Assembly (NCBI GenBank): GCA_005772955.1
Contig: SXID01000027.1
Location: 1-64,000, forward strand
Length of the DNA: 64,000 nucleotides
Direction of reading: 5' to 3'
From: Planctomycetia bacterium
Lineage (GTDB): Bacteria; Planctomycetota; Planctomycetia; Gemmatales; Gemmataceae
In this document: positions 16,166 to 24,738 of the stretch, piece by piece
Layout: every line of letters begins with the position of its first letter
Position numbering within the stretch: position 1 is the stretch's first letter
Program-made: the position numbers and the translations under genes
Notes under the pieces: generated by a model
Seen by the model: only the letters and a program-made list of their open reading frames with translations
Told to the model about the DNA's origin: nothing
Databases searched by the model: none

Positions 16166-17437
16166 ATGTCTCTGAACTCCCTCTTTGTCGGTTCCAGTGG
16201 CCTGACGACCAACTCGTCCGCGCTGGACGTGATCGGCAACAATCTCGCGAACATCAACACAACTGGCTACAAGGGCCAGCGGATCTTGTTCAAGGACGTG
16301 GTGTATCAGACACTCAGCACCGGTTCGGGTTCGTCGACAACGGTCGGCGGGACGAACCCGACCCAAGTTGGCTATGGGGTCGGGGTCGGCTCGATCGGAA
16401 CCTTGTTCGCGCAAGGCAACCTGAACCCGACCGGGCGGAGCCTCGACGCCGGCATCCAGGGCACCGGGTTCTTCGTCCTGCGTGATGGACAGGCACCGGT
16501 TTTTTCACGGGCAGGCATCTTCGGCGTGGACTCGTCCGGGTTCCTGGTCGATCCCGGTACCGGGTTCCGGGTCCAGCGGTTCGGAGCGGTCGGAGAGGGG
16601 TCGGCAACGGACCCGGTATTCCAGGTCGCCGGCAACCTGGACATCCAGATCCCGTTCGGGTCCGGCGCCGCGGGTTTCGCGACAACAGAGGCCCGAATTC
16701 AAGGGAACCTGAGCAGTTCGAGCCTGCTCGGCGAGTTCGCGACGACCGCGATTCAGGTGTACGACTCGCAGAGTACCCCCCGCGCGTTGACGGTCACGTT
16801 CACCAAGACTGCCACGCCCAACGAATACCTTGTCAGCGCCAACATCAGCGGCGGCACCGTTACATTCGCACCGGGGGCGGACATCGTGACATTCGACGAG
16901 CGTGGTCTGCTGGTCGGTGCCGGGCCGGTGACCCTGGGCGCCATCGTCACCGGCATCCCCGGAATCACGACGGCGCAGACGATCAACCTGGTCCTCGGGA
17001 ACGGGGGCACTGCGTCCGGGGTGACACAGTTCGGCGGGGTAACGACCGTCAGCGCCATCGGCCAGGACGGCTCCGGCTTCGGCACCCTGAGCGACGTTGC
17101 GATCGACTCGGAAGGCATTATTCAGGGGAAGTTCACCAACGGGCGCACGCTCAGTCTGGCTCAACTCGCGATCGCCGGGTTCAACAACGAAGACGGGTTG
17201 CTCCGCTCCGGGAGCAACTACTTCCGGTCTTCGGTCGCGTCGGGCGAGGCGCTGGTCGGCATCGCCGGGCAAGGCGGGCGCGGCAACGTTCAGGGCGGGG
17301 CACTGGAGGCCGCGAACGTCGATATCGCGGTCGAGTTCTCACGCCTGATTGTCGCCCAGCGGGGATTCCAGGTTAATGCTCGGACCATTTCCACGGCGAA
17401 CGAGACGCTGCAAGAGTTGGCGAACATCCTCCGCTGA
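16166..17437 (+). CDS. flgE: FlgE, flagellar hook protein
   Basis: FlgE polymerises into the flexible hook. The N-terminal axial signature SALDVIGNNLANINTTGYKG and C-terminal LIVAQRGFQVNARTISTANE are both intact in the 423 residues, with a hypervariable middle. AGGAG lies upstream of the ATG. Its last 99 bases overlap, on the other strand, the end of the fliO-like gene at 17339-17902. Confidence 0.94.
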   Translation: MSLNSLFVGSSGLTTNSSALDVIGNNLANINTTGYKGQRILFKDVVYQTLSTGSGSSTTVGGTNPTQVGYGVGVGSIGTLFAQGNLNPTGRSLDAGIQGTGFFVLRDGQAPVFSRAGIFGVDSSGFLVDPGTGFRVQRFGAVGEGSATDPVFQVAGNLDIQIPFGSGAAGFATTEARIQGNLSSSSLLGEFATTAIQVYDSQSTPRALTVTFTKTATPNEYLVSANISGGTVTFAPGADIVTFDERGLLVGAGPVTLGAIVTGIPGITTAQTINLVLGNGGTASGVTQFGGVTTVSAIGQDGSGFGTLSDVAIDSEGIIQGKFTNGRTLSLAQLAIAGFNNEDGLLRSGSNYFRSSVASGEALVGIAGQGGRGNVQGGALEAANVDIAVEFSRLIVAQRGFQVNARTISTANETLQELANILR

Positions 17438-17902
17438 TTTGGCCGACACCGCGGACGCGACTGGCGCGGGCGGTGCCGCTTCTGGCTGGGGTTCGGTCGC
17501 CGCGTCAAGCACGGCGTCGAACGGTTCCGATAGAACGACCATCGACCGCAAGCCGCTCGCGTCCGTGGTCACCGCAACCGTCTGGCCGTCCACCGACAAC
17601 AGGTGGACGGCACACGTCCGATCGAGCGCGAGGGTTCCCTCGTGCTTCACGCGCCCGCCCCCGGCAACGGTTCCGCCTACTGGTCGATTCGCACGGCGTG
17701 CAAGCCACAACACCAACATGCACAGGCCGACAAGCACCGCCGTCATCAAGGAGAGACGGAGCACCAGGCTGCCGATGTCCGGCGCAGCGGGCGCCGTTGG
17801 AGGCGCATATTCCAGCCCGCCTGTAGTGCCCGCGAACAGCGGGGCGGAAGCAACACACAAAACCGTTAGTGCGCTCAACATCCGTGTCAGGGTGACGGTC
17901 AC
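17339..17902 (-). CDS. Second FliO-like protein, downstream of fliN
   Basis: The 187-residue protein has a signal-like N-terminus, one membrane helix (LSLMTAVLVGLCMLVLWLARR) and then the FliO-type domain VKHEGTLALDRTCAVHLLSVDGQTVAV plus GLRSMVVLSEPF. Its GTG start overlaps the fliN stop as GTGA, so it is the last gene of fliL-fliM-fliN-fliO2. The C-terminal 30 or so residues are encoded by the antisense of flgE. It resembles the FliO encoded at 3579-4082 in layout, but the two are diverged. Confidence 0.72.
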   Translation of the reverse strand: MTVTLTRMLSALTVLCVASAPLFAGTTGGLEYAPPTAPAAPDIGSLVLRLSLMTAVLVGLCMLVLWLARRANRPVGGTVAGGGRVKHEGTLALDRTCAVHLLSVDGQTVAVTTDASGLRSMVVLSEPFDAVLDAATEPQPEAAPPAPVASAVSAKSAEDVRQLLQRLVRRGNGPSINLESPLGDNQA

Positions 17903-18261
17903 GAGTCGATCCTTCCGGCACGTGGGGGCAGCAGAGCTTTGATGCGCACCGCGAAGTGGTCATCAACGACCACGACTTCGCCGGTGGCGAACGGGACGCC
18001 GCGGACGGTCAACTCGACCGGCGCGCTGATCCCCTCTTCGAGTTCCACAACGGAGCCGGGACCGAGAGTCAGGATCTCCGCGATCGGCATGACCGTGTGT
18101 CCCAGGCGCGCAGTGATTGTGATCGGCACGTCGCGTAGTGAGTCCAGCGTGGTACCCGGGCCGCTTCCGGCACGCGGTTCCAGTTGCGGGAACTCGGGTT
18201 GTTTGGCGACCACGGCGGACAATGCGTCCGCAGGGTCGGTCGGGGTGGTGGGATCGGCCAT
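17899..18261 (-). CDS. fliN: FliN, flagellar C-ring switch protein
   Basis: FliN forms the lower C-ring and binds export complexes. From the ATG at 18261 the 120-residue protein has an unconserved N-terminal arm and the SpoA domain: LRDVPITITARLGHTVMPIAEIL, GSVVELEEGISAPVELTVRG and GEVVVVDDHFAVRIKALL. The frame extends upstream into fliM antisense of codon use unlike FliN, so the internal start is preferred. It follows fliM by 26 bases. Confidence 0.9.
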   Translation of the reverse strand: MADPTTPTDPADALSAVVAKQPEFPQLEPRAGSGPGTTLDSLRDVPITITARLGHTVMPIAEILTLGPGSVVELEEGISAPVELTVRGVPFATGEVVVVDDHFAVRIKALLPPRAGRIDS

Positions 18262-18287
18262 GTGTCGTGTCTCGCTCCCGCGTGCGG

Positions 18288-19136
18288 TCAATCTGCGGCT
18301 ACGGCATCGACGACGACCGCAGCCCGGTCGCCAACAACCCCTGGCCAAACGCGGAATTTCCGCGCACCAGCCACCAGTCCGTCAAGCGGCTGGGTCACTT
18401 TCTGGTCGAACACGACCACGTCGCCAGCCACGAGGCCCGCGAGATCGTGCATAGTCAGATCGGCTTTTCCAAGCACGACCGTCATTTCAACTGCCATCGC
18501 GCGGACCAGAGATTCGATCTCCTCACGCGGAACCGGTGTAACCAGGTCCGGCGGTGCAATCGCCAGTTCTTCCCAGCGCCCAGTACGGTTGAACAGCAGA
18601 TGAACTTGGTGGTCGCCGAAGGCGGCGGAAAGAGTAATCGTTGCAAACAGCGTGCGCTCAGTGCCGGCGCGCCACACGGCACCGGGGACCGACGGTAGGC
18701 CGACGGCCAACGCGGGCGGTTCGTTGCCCTGCCAGCTCTTCAGAAGCGGGTTGGCGAACAGTTCGGTAACGAGGTGAGGAACGAGAGAGAGTTCCATCAC
18801 CGTAGCTTCGCGCTGGGGCGGTAGCGCGGCTGGCGACTCGCCAACGAGACCGGAGACCAGTGCGAGAAGGAGTGTGTTGGGGAGTGCGAGGAGTACCCCG
18901 CCGACGCCCGCAACGGGTTCAGCGAGGAGTACGCCCACGGTGCCCTCGGGGAGCAGCGCGAGACAGGCGCTCGCGGACGGCGTTTCGACGCCCGCGAGTT
19001 GAACCGTTAGCGGAAAGGACAGAATGTTCGACGCGGCTTCGGTAGCCCGCCGACACGCGGTCGTGAGCCACGCGGTCACGTTGCGCTCGATGTCGCCCGG
19101 AGGGGGCCTTCGGAAGTCGAACTCAGCCAGGGTCAT
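18288..19136 (-). CDS. fliM: FliM, flagellar motor switch protein
   Basis: FliM is the middle C-ring protein that normally takes CheY-P. The 282-residue protein has a CheC-like middle domain and a C-terminal SpoA domain (LDGLVAGARKFRVWPGVVGDRAAV; AGLVAGDVVVFD). The start at 19136 overlaps the fliL stop as ATGA, fixing the N-terminus as MTLAEFDFRRPPP. The usual N-terminal CheY-binding peptide (LSQxEIDALL) is not there. Length is short for FliM (about 320-350), consistent with that loss. Confidence 0.85.
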   Translation of the reverse strand: MTLAEFDFRRPPPGDIERNVTAWLTTACRRATEAASNILSFPLTVQLAGVETPSASACLALLPEGTVGVLLAEPVAGVGGVLLALPNTLLLALVSGLVGESPAALPPQREATVMELSLVPHLVTELFANPLLKSWQGNEPPALAVGLPSVPGAVWRAGTERTLFATITLSAAFGDHQVHLLFNRTGRWEELAIAPPDLVTPVPREEIESLVRAMAVEMTVVLGKADLTMHDLAGLVAGDVVVFDQKVTQPLDGLVAGARKFRVWPGVVGDRAAVVVDAVAAD

Positions 19137-19639
19137 TGGACAACATACTCTTCAAACAAGACGGCCCGGATGCGGCTATTGCCGTCGGGGTAGAGAACTT
19201 CCTCGATCCGTTCGAGGAGTTCCCGCTGCATCCGCTGAACACCGATCGATCCGCTCACGTCGTTCGTGTTCTTCCCGGACAGGTGACTGATGAGGGCGCT
19301 CTTCACGGCGGCCTTCTTCTTGGTCACCAGGTCCGTCGCTTCCTTCTCGGCTTCCGCGTCAACGAGAATCGCGATCTTCAACCGCAGATAGCGCTGCTGC
19401 CGCTCTTCGGACAGGTTTACGACTACCTCGCCGAAGGGTACAATTGCGGTCTTGCCGCTCTCCTTCGACTTCCCCTTCTCCGCGGTCTTCGACTTGCCGA
19501 ATGGGAGCATCCCACCCATCGCCATCGGCACAACGGCTCCGGCGCCGAGGGCAACGACACACACGACAACCAGAACCAGTTTACGGCTTTTCTTCGGCGG
19601 CCCTACTCCGGGTGCGGGCGCGGCTGCGGGCGTTGACAC
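19133..19639 (-). CDS. fliL: FliL, basal-body/stator-associated membrane protein
   Basis: FliL is a single-pass inner-membrane protein that rings and stabilises the stator. The 168-residue protein has one membrane helix (LVLVVVCVVALGAGAV), a lysine-rich linker and the FliL periplasmic domain with VNLSEERQQRYLRLKIAILVD and RIRAVLFEEYVVQ. It starts the fliL-fliM-fliN-fliO2 unit, with a four-base overlap to fliM. Confidence 0.9.
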   Translation of the reverse strand: MSTPAAAPAPGVGPPKKSRKLVLVVVCVVALGAGAVVPMAMGGMLPFGKSKTAEKGKSKESGKTAIVPFGEVVVNLSEERQQRYLRLKIAILVDAEAEKEATDLVTKKKAAVKSALISHLSGKNTNDVSGSIGVQRMQRELLERIEEVLYPDGNSRIRAVLFEEYVVQ

Positions 19640-19815
19640 GGTGCGAACTCCTTGGTGCGTGAATGCTCAATGGTTCGCTTCCGTGCGGGGGTAATACGTG
19701 GAGCGGGTTTCGCTCCCGCAGTTTCCATACTTCGTGTGACTCCAGATACCTTTTAGTACACCGCTCTCCGAACAGGCGGCTGGAACTGGCCTCCGAACGC
19801 GCGCCGCGAACACAT

Positions 19816-20616
19816 TTATTTCACAGTTCCTGCGCCAGGCACAATTGGCGTGTCTGGCGCGACTTGCCGTTGGCAACCGGACCCGACCGGCGTCCCGTCC
19901 ACGCCCATGAGGACACCAGGGACGGGCAAGCCCAACATCGCGAGAACGGCCTCGCGCGCCACGAATCGACGGAACAAAATGGGCGAATCCAAAGCGAGTT
20001 CGGCCGCGAAGCTGTCGTCACTCGCGATCACGTGATTCCGGATCCACGGCGGGCGCTCGCGGGTTCGCTGCCTGTAGTACACCCGGAGTCGTTCTGCGAT
20101 CGCCGGATCGGTTGTGTCCCACAACCCGTCCACCGAGGCGACAACTTTCGCCTGTTGTGGCCCAACCGCCTGAAGCACCCAGCCAAGGCGCGGGCGCGGG
20201 TAGGGCGAATAATTCGACACGGTGCCATGAATCACCACGTCCGCGTTCGTGGCCTGCGCGATGTCAAACAGGACGATTTCGTCGAATCGCCCACCGCATC
20301 GCACCTGCGCCGCGAGGAACGCGCGGTCATCGACCGGGGTCGGAACCACCTCAAACCGGCCCGCCTTCTGCAGTTCCGCAACGAACGCTTCGCGGGCCTC
20401 CTCACCGGCCTTCGTATACCCGGACTCGTTCCGGAACGGCAGCACGACCACGCGACCGACCCCGTTCCACTGCCACTTGTCGAGGTGGTACTGGCTGAAC
20501 GTGGGTGGTCCGGGAGCGGGCTTATCGCGGTCGCGTACGCGGTCCAACAGCGCACACCCCGTAAGGGCAGCGCACGCCGAGAGAATCACCGCCCCGCCCA
20601 TCAATCGCGGTCTCAT
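19816..20616 (-). CDS. Flagellar-cluster lipoprotein, LpoB/CsgG-like fold suggested
   Basis: The 266-residue protein has a lipoprotein signal (ILSACAALTGC; lipid Cys at about residue 21), then VGRVVVLPFRNESGYTKAGEEAREAFVAEL. This is the strand-helix opening shared by periplasmic proteins of the LpoB, FlgT and CsgG type. It continues with DVVIHGTVSNYSPYPRPRLG. It overlaps the upstream lipoprotein gene as ATGA, so the two are coupled. Membrane anchoring near the flagellar rings is inference from context. Confidence 0.7.
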   Translation of the reverse strand: MRPRLMGGAVILSACAALTGCALLDRVRDRDKPAPGPPTFSQYHLDKWQWNGVGRVVVLPFRNESGYTKAGEEAREAFVAELQKAGRFEVVPTPVDDRAFLAAQVRCGGRFDEIVLFDIAQATNADVVIHGTVSNYSPYPRPRLGWVLQAVGPQQAKVVASVDGLWDTTDPAIAERLRVYYRQRTRERPPWIRNHVIASDDSFAAELALDSPILFRRFVAREAVLAMLGLPVPGVLMGVDGTPVGSGCQRQVAPDTPIVPGAGTVK

Positions 20617-21383
20617 GGCTCCCTCCGCGGGGAGGGCAGCAGTTTCTCGAACGCGGCGATCACCAGTTTCAGCAAGTCGATATCTTCTCGCTCCATCTGC
20701 CGGATCTTATCCTGCAAGGACACGATTTCAGACTTCTGTGTGAGGATGATGCCACGAGTCTTGGCCACTTCGTTTTCGGCGGCCTCGACTTCGCGAATCG
20801 CCTCGACCAATGCCTGCTCACGTCCAGCGCCAAGACGCTCGAGTTCGGTGATGCGGGCGACAAGGTCGCGGTTCTGCGCGAGAAGCACTTCCAGATGTCG
20901 TGCCAGTTCGAGTACTCGATCCGTAGGAACCTCGTTCGGCCCGAGACCCAGGATCCTGCCGGATGCCGTCGGCTTGGTAAGCAGGTGGGGATCGCTTGGT
21001 GTCGGGGAACCCGTCAGCGGCGATACAGGCAACACACCGGGTGGGAGCGGCGGCAGGCTCTTTGGTTCGCCCGGTGGCGGCAGTGGCGGCAGTGCCGGTC
21101 GCGGTGGAGGAAGTGGTTGGCCTACGGGCGGCGACTGGAAAGTGCCAACCGGTTGTCCACCGCTGAGGTCAAATTTCCCGGTCCCACCAGCGTCAACGGG
21201 TTGTGTCCCGCCAACCGGAACCACCTCGCCGAAACCGGACGGGGGAGCACCGTTGGTGAGCCTGTACTCGCCGAGAGGCGGTGGTACGGGCGCGTCGGGT
21301 CGGGAGCCGCGCAGCGGGGTGCAACCCGCCGCAACCGCAGCGAGTACCCACAGGCCCGACAGAATGACGTACCGTCGGTTCAC
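20613..21383 (-). CDS. Proline-rich lipoprotein with C-terminal coiled coil
   Basis: From the GTG at 21383 (AGGGAGGGAG upstream) the 256-residue product has a lipoprotein signal ending AAVAAGC, a long Pro/Gly-rich stretch (about residues 25-135) and a C-terminal coiled coil (VLELARHLEVLLAQNRDLVA; EIVSLQDKIRQMEREDIDLL). The frame continues upstream to 21467 without plausible signals. It is coupled to the next lipoprotein gene by a four-base overlap. I recognise no family; the layout suits an envelope spacer. Confidence 0.65.
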   Translation of the reverse strand: MNRRYVILSGLWVLAAVAAGCTPLRGSRPDAPVPPPLGEYRLTNGAPPSGFGEVVPVGGTQPVDAGGTGKFDLSGGQPVGTFQSPPVGQPLPPPRPALPPLPPPGEPKSLPPLPPGVLPVSPLTGSPTPSDPHLLTKPTASGRILGLGPNEVPTDRVLELARHLEVLLAQNRDLVARITELERLGAGREQALVEAIREVEAAENEVAKTRGIILTQKSEIVSLQDKIRQMEREDIDLLKLVIAAFEKLLPSPRREP

Positions 21384-21432
21384 CGCTCCCTCCCTGGAGC
21401 CGGGGTCGTGTCTTCTGGCCGCGCGGCCAGTC

Positions 21433-21642
21433 CTAATAGTCGCACCGAATGCGGATCCGTTCCCCACAGGAACAAACCACTTCGAGCATCTGAATCACGT
21501 CGCCTTCCCGAACGATCCGCACCGTTGGTCCACCTGCTGCCCCTTCGAGTGCAGGGGCACCGATCGGGATTACTTCTTCGGAAACCCGCACGTGAGCGGC
21601 GCGTACGACCGGGCCGCCGGTTCCGGCTCGTCCCTTGTCCAT
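21433..21642 (-). CDS. Small CxCG protein of the flagellar cluster
   Basis: The 69-residue product starts at the ATG at 21642, nine bases after AGGAG. It ends VRIVREGDVIQMLEVVCSCGERIRIRCDY, with a CSCG pair and a further Cys, possibly a partial zinc site. It lies 50 bases ahead of the two lipoprotein genes in the same direction, so it may be co-transcribed with them. I do not recognise a named family. Confidence 0.6.
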   Translation of the reverse strand: MDKGRAGTGGPVVRAAHVRVSEEVIPIGAPALEGAAGGPTVRIVREGDVIQMLEVVCSCGERIRIRCDY

Positions 21643-21793
21643 ACCCCGTCTCCTACCTACAGGAACCCGATCAATTGGAATCAAGGCTCACGCTATACCT
21701 GCACCGTCCGCCTTGTCAACCCACGCTGTCGGCGCGTCTTCAATGGAGTAGTGCGTATCCGCCAAAGTGTCACAGTGGGCAGTGGTTCTCTCT

Positions 21794-21928
21794 TTGCCCT
21801 CTCCCCTTGCGGGAGAGCGCCGCCGCGCTTCGCGGCGGGGTGAGGGGTGAAACGATAGCACGCAGAAGGCGCTCCTCCTCACCCGTCGGCGAAGGGCCGA
21901 CACCCTCTCCCGCACGGGGAGAGGGCAA
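21794..21928. repeat. 135-bp inverted-repeat element upstream of the lipoprotein genes
   Basis: The ends (21794-21817 and 21905-21928) are 24-base inverted repeats with 23 matches, reading TTGCCCTCTCCCC and onward at the left end. The interior contains GGGGTGAGGGGTG and a partial complement CCTCCTCACCC, so the whole can fold into one long imperfect hairpin. It has no coding capacity and sits in the 369-base gap between flgL and the small CxCG gene. It looks like a dispersed MITE- or REP-like repeat. Confidence 0.7.
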
Positions 21929-22011
21929 GACAGCGTGTCATCCGCCCGTGACACATTCGAGTCGCACAAATAGGCACGCCGTGTGCTTTTCTATTTTGAG
22001 AGGCCGTCACG

Positions 22012-22950
22012 TTACCCGATAAACGCGAGCAACCCCGGGTCCGCGAGTTTGGCGGTAACCGCGTAAATTGCCTGGAGTGCGGTCTCCTGTTCCCTCACTT
22101 TCACAATCGCCTCCGCGAAATCTGTGCCTTCAAGCTCGTTGGCCCGGGCGGCCGTATCGAGTTGCGCGTCGCCGATGAGCGTCTGGAGCGCTTCGAGTGT
22201 CGCCAGGTTCGAGGCCTGTTCCCCGACCGATTCGCCGACCACGGTCCGGGCTGCGTCCACGTCTGTGAGTTGCTGGGTAATTGCCTGAGAGTAGGTCGTC
22301 CCGACGGGCAGGGTGCCCCGCAGGGTGTCGCGAAGGGCAATGAGCGACGCAAACACGTCCGCGCCTGACTGCTGAAACACTTCGCTGCCGACGTAGCGGG
22401 TATCGACCGTCGTGCCACGCCCGGTAATGGTGCGGGTCCGGTCGGTCGAGCCGTCGTAGGCAATCGTCGCAGGGCGGCCCGAGGCGTCGGTCGTCGCAAC
22501 CCGGAACGGGGGGGTGGCGAACGCAGTGCCGGCGAACAGTGTCTTTCCATCGGGTCGCGAGTTCGCAGCCGTGAGCGCGCGACCGATCATCCCATCGAGT
22601 TCGGTCGCGAGCGCTTCGCGGCTCGTCGGCTCGCCTTCGGTCGTCGCGTTGCCGGCTTCCAGCGCGATTTGCCGCGCCCGCACCAGCACATCGTTCACGT
22701 CCTGGAGGACATTGACGCCCGCGTTGAGAACAGAGGTCGCGTCGGCGACAGTTTGGCTGTAGCTCGTGAGGCGATCGGCGGCGGCTCGCGCCTGCGCGAG
22801 TGCCGGGTAGGACCCGGGGTCGTCGGACGCCCGCGCGACGCGCACGCCGGACGAAATCTGTTCCTGGAACTTGGCCAGTTCCGAGCTGCGCGCCCGGATG
22901 TTCGCGACTGCGTTGTTGCTCTGGGTCAGGCTACTGACGCGAAGGTTCAT
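22012..22950 (-). CDS. flgL: FlgL, hook-filament junction protein
   Basis: FlgL (HAP3) joins hook to filament. The 312-residue protein begins MNLRVSSLTQSNNAVANIR, with the flagellin-like N-terminal helix including QEQISSGVRVARASDDPG, and has the C-terminal helix ANELEGTDFAEAIVKVREQE. I start at the ATG at 22950; the frame is open to 22995, but that part falls in an inverted repeat. It lies downstream of flgK in the same direction. Confidence 0.9.
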   Translation of the reverse strand: MNLRVSSLTQSNNAVANIRARSSELAKFQEQISSGVRVARASDDPGSYPALAQARAAADRLTSYSQTVADATSVLNAGVNVLQDVNDVLVRARQIALEAGNATTEGEPTSREALATELDGMIGRALTAANSRPDGKTLFAGTAFATPPFRVATTDASGRPATIAYDGSTDRTRTITGRGTTVDTRYVGSEVFQQSGADVFASLIALRDTLRGTLPVGTTYSQAITQQLTDVDAARTVVGESVGEQASNLATLEALQTLIGDAQLDTAARANELEGTDFAEAIVKVREQETALQAIYAVTAKLADPGLLAFIG

Positions 22951-22967
22951 GGTGTCGGCCTCATTCG

Positions 22968-23038
22968 GCAGTTCCAGGTTCCGAGTTGAGGACAAGGAAC
23001 CGTTCGTCTGGTGTCCTCAGCCTGGAACTTGGAACTGC
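22968..23038. repeat. Inverted repeat between flgK and flgL
   Basis: GCAGTTCCA (22968-22976) and TGGAACTGC-type sequence at 23013-23038 form 26-base imperfect arms (about 20 matches) around a 19-base centre. It occupies most of the flgK-flgL gap and would fold in the transcript. Confidence 0.55.
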
Positions 23039-23058
23039 TGGAGATTGGAACTGTCCTA

Positions 23059-24738
23059 TTAGATGATTGCGAGGATGGAGTCGATCGCGGTGTTCACGAC
23101 GGACAGGTATTTCGATGCGCTCTGCACGAGTCGCTGGTAGTCGAGCAGGTGGAGCAACTCTTCGTTCGAGTCCACGCCGGTAACCGCCAGTTCCTGGTTG
23201 GACAACTCGCGTATCGCGGCGCCCTGCGTGGTCTGTTTGTCGTCAAGCGAGTTGATCTCGCTCCCGAGCGTGGCAGCGATGTCGGCGAAGTCTTCAAACA
23301 GCGTGCGTGTGCCGATAGCTTGCGCGTCGCGAACCGCCCCGAGGCGTTCGAGGTTCGTACCGTCGCCGGCCTGCCCAGTGCGCGACGTGGCGAGCAGGCC
23401 CGGGTCCGCGACGATCGCCTGGCGCACCGTGATGCTGGTCGCGTCCGTCCCGGTGAACAGCCCGTTGAGGCCCAGCGCGACGAGTACACCCGAGGTGTCC
23501 GGGTTCGCGACCACGCCGGAACCAGGCGGGTTCGAGTCTCGCCCCGCGAAGTCGAAAGCGAAACCCGGTTGTCCTTGAATCTGCAACGTATTGCTCGTCG
23601 GGTCGACCGACGCTTGCAGCCCCGCTACGCCGTTCAGTGCGGTTGCGAGGTCATCCAGGGTGGTCGCCGCAGTGATACTGATCTGCGTAGTCGTGCGGTT
23701 CCCGGTCGCGGTGTCGGTGACGCTTACTGTGAGCGCCCCGGGCTGGACCGCGAACGGCAGGTTCGCGCTGTTGAACGCGACGTTTGACGCCGAGGCGCTG
23801 TTCGTTCCGGTCGCGGAGGTCAATGGGCCGCTCGTGCCCAGCCCCGTCGCCTGGATCTGATTCACCCGGCGGATCAGTTCGCTCGCAACCGTGTCCAGAC
23901 GGTCACGGATCGCGGGAATGTTCGTGTTGAAGTCCTGTAGCAAACCGCCAAGCGTGCCGGCGCGGAACGTGAGCGGTTGCGATGTTCCGGGGTCCGTGAT
24001 GACGATCTGGTCGTTGGCGTCCTGCGTCAGCGTGAACGTGTTGGCGAACTGGCCGACGACAACCGCCGCACCTGACGCGATCACGTTGATCTCGCCCGAC
24101 GGTGCCTCGACCGTCCGGATGTCGATCCGCTGCGACAGGTCGTCGATGAGCCGGTCACGCTGGTCGCGCAACTCGTTGGTCGTGAACCCGCGGTTCTCGG
24201 TCACCAGAATGCGGTTGTTCAGTTCCGCGATCTTCGAGGCGAGATCGTTCACCTCGGCCACGGTCTTCGCGATCCTGTTCCCGACGTCGGCGCGGAGTCG
24301 GTCCGTGTCACCAGCGGTCGCCTTGAACTGTGCCGCGAGATCCGACGCGGACGTGAGAATCGCCCGGCGCGACGCGAGGCTGTCCGGGCGCCCGGTCAGT
24401 TCTTCGACCTGGTTGAAGAAGTTTTCGAGCCGGTCGCCAATGCCGCCCTGCCCTGTGGCGAGGGTTGTTTCGATCTGCCGGCGCGTGTCGATCTGTACCG
24501 TGAAACTGGCCTGGTCCGCGTTGCTGCTAATGATCGCGGTGCGGAGCGGAGCGGCGGTGAACCGCGTGATGGACGCGATGTCGACGCCGGTTCCATCGGC
24601 ACCGGTGATGCTGTTAACGAGATCGACGCGCTGCCGGTGGTAACCGGGGGTGACCGCGTTCGCGATGTTCTGGCCGATCAGGTCGAGCGCGCGCTGACCG
24701 ACCTGGAGCGCCGACGTGCCGATGGGAATTGCGTTCAT
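23059..24738 (-). CDS. flgK: FlgK, hook-filament junction protein
   Basis: FlgK (HAP1) is the first hook-filament adaptor. The 559-residue protein has the expected ends: ALDLIGQNIANAVTPGYHRQ at the N-terminus and VDSNEELLHLLDYQRLVQSASKYLSVVN at the C-terminus, with a beta-rich middle. Its ATG overlaps the flgN stop by four bases. flgL follows downstream. Confidence 0.95.
   Translation of the reverse strand: MNAIPIGTSALQVGQRALDLIGQNIANAVTPGYHRQRVDLVNSITGADGTGVDIASITRFTAAPLRTAIISSNADQASFTVQIDTRRQIETTLATGQGGIGDRLENFFNQVEELTGRPDSLASRRAILTSASDLAAQFKATAGDTDRLRADVGNRIAKTVAEVNDLASKIAELNNRILVTENRGFTTNELRDQRDRLIDDLSQRIDIRTVEAPSGEINVIASGAAVVVGQFANTFTLTQDANDQIVITDPGTSQPLTFRAGTLGGLLQDFNTNIPAIRDRLDTVASELIRRVNQIQATGLGTSGPLTSATGTNSASASNVAFNSANLPFAVQPGALTVSVTDTATGNRTTTQISITAATTLDDLATALNGVAGLQASVDPTSNTLQIQGQPGFAFDFAGRDSNPPGSGVVANPDTSGVLVALGLNGLFTGTDATSITVRQAIVADPGLLATSRTGQAGDGTNLERLGAVRDAQAIGTRTLFEDFADIAATLGSEINSLDDKQTTQGAAIRELSNQELAVTGVDSNEELLHLLDYQRLVQSASKYLSVVNTAIDSILAII

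Noticed and set aside
19663-21843. A 726-codon open frame on the plus strand
   Set aside because: It is antisense to two lipoprotein genes and the CxCG gene, has arginine/serine-rich random-like content and no motif. GC-rich DNA often leaves such frames open.
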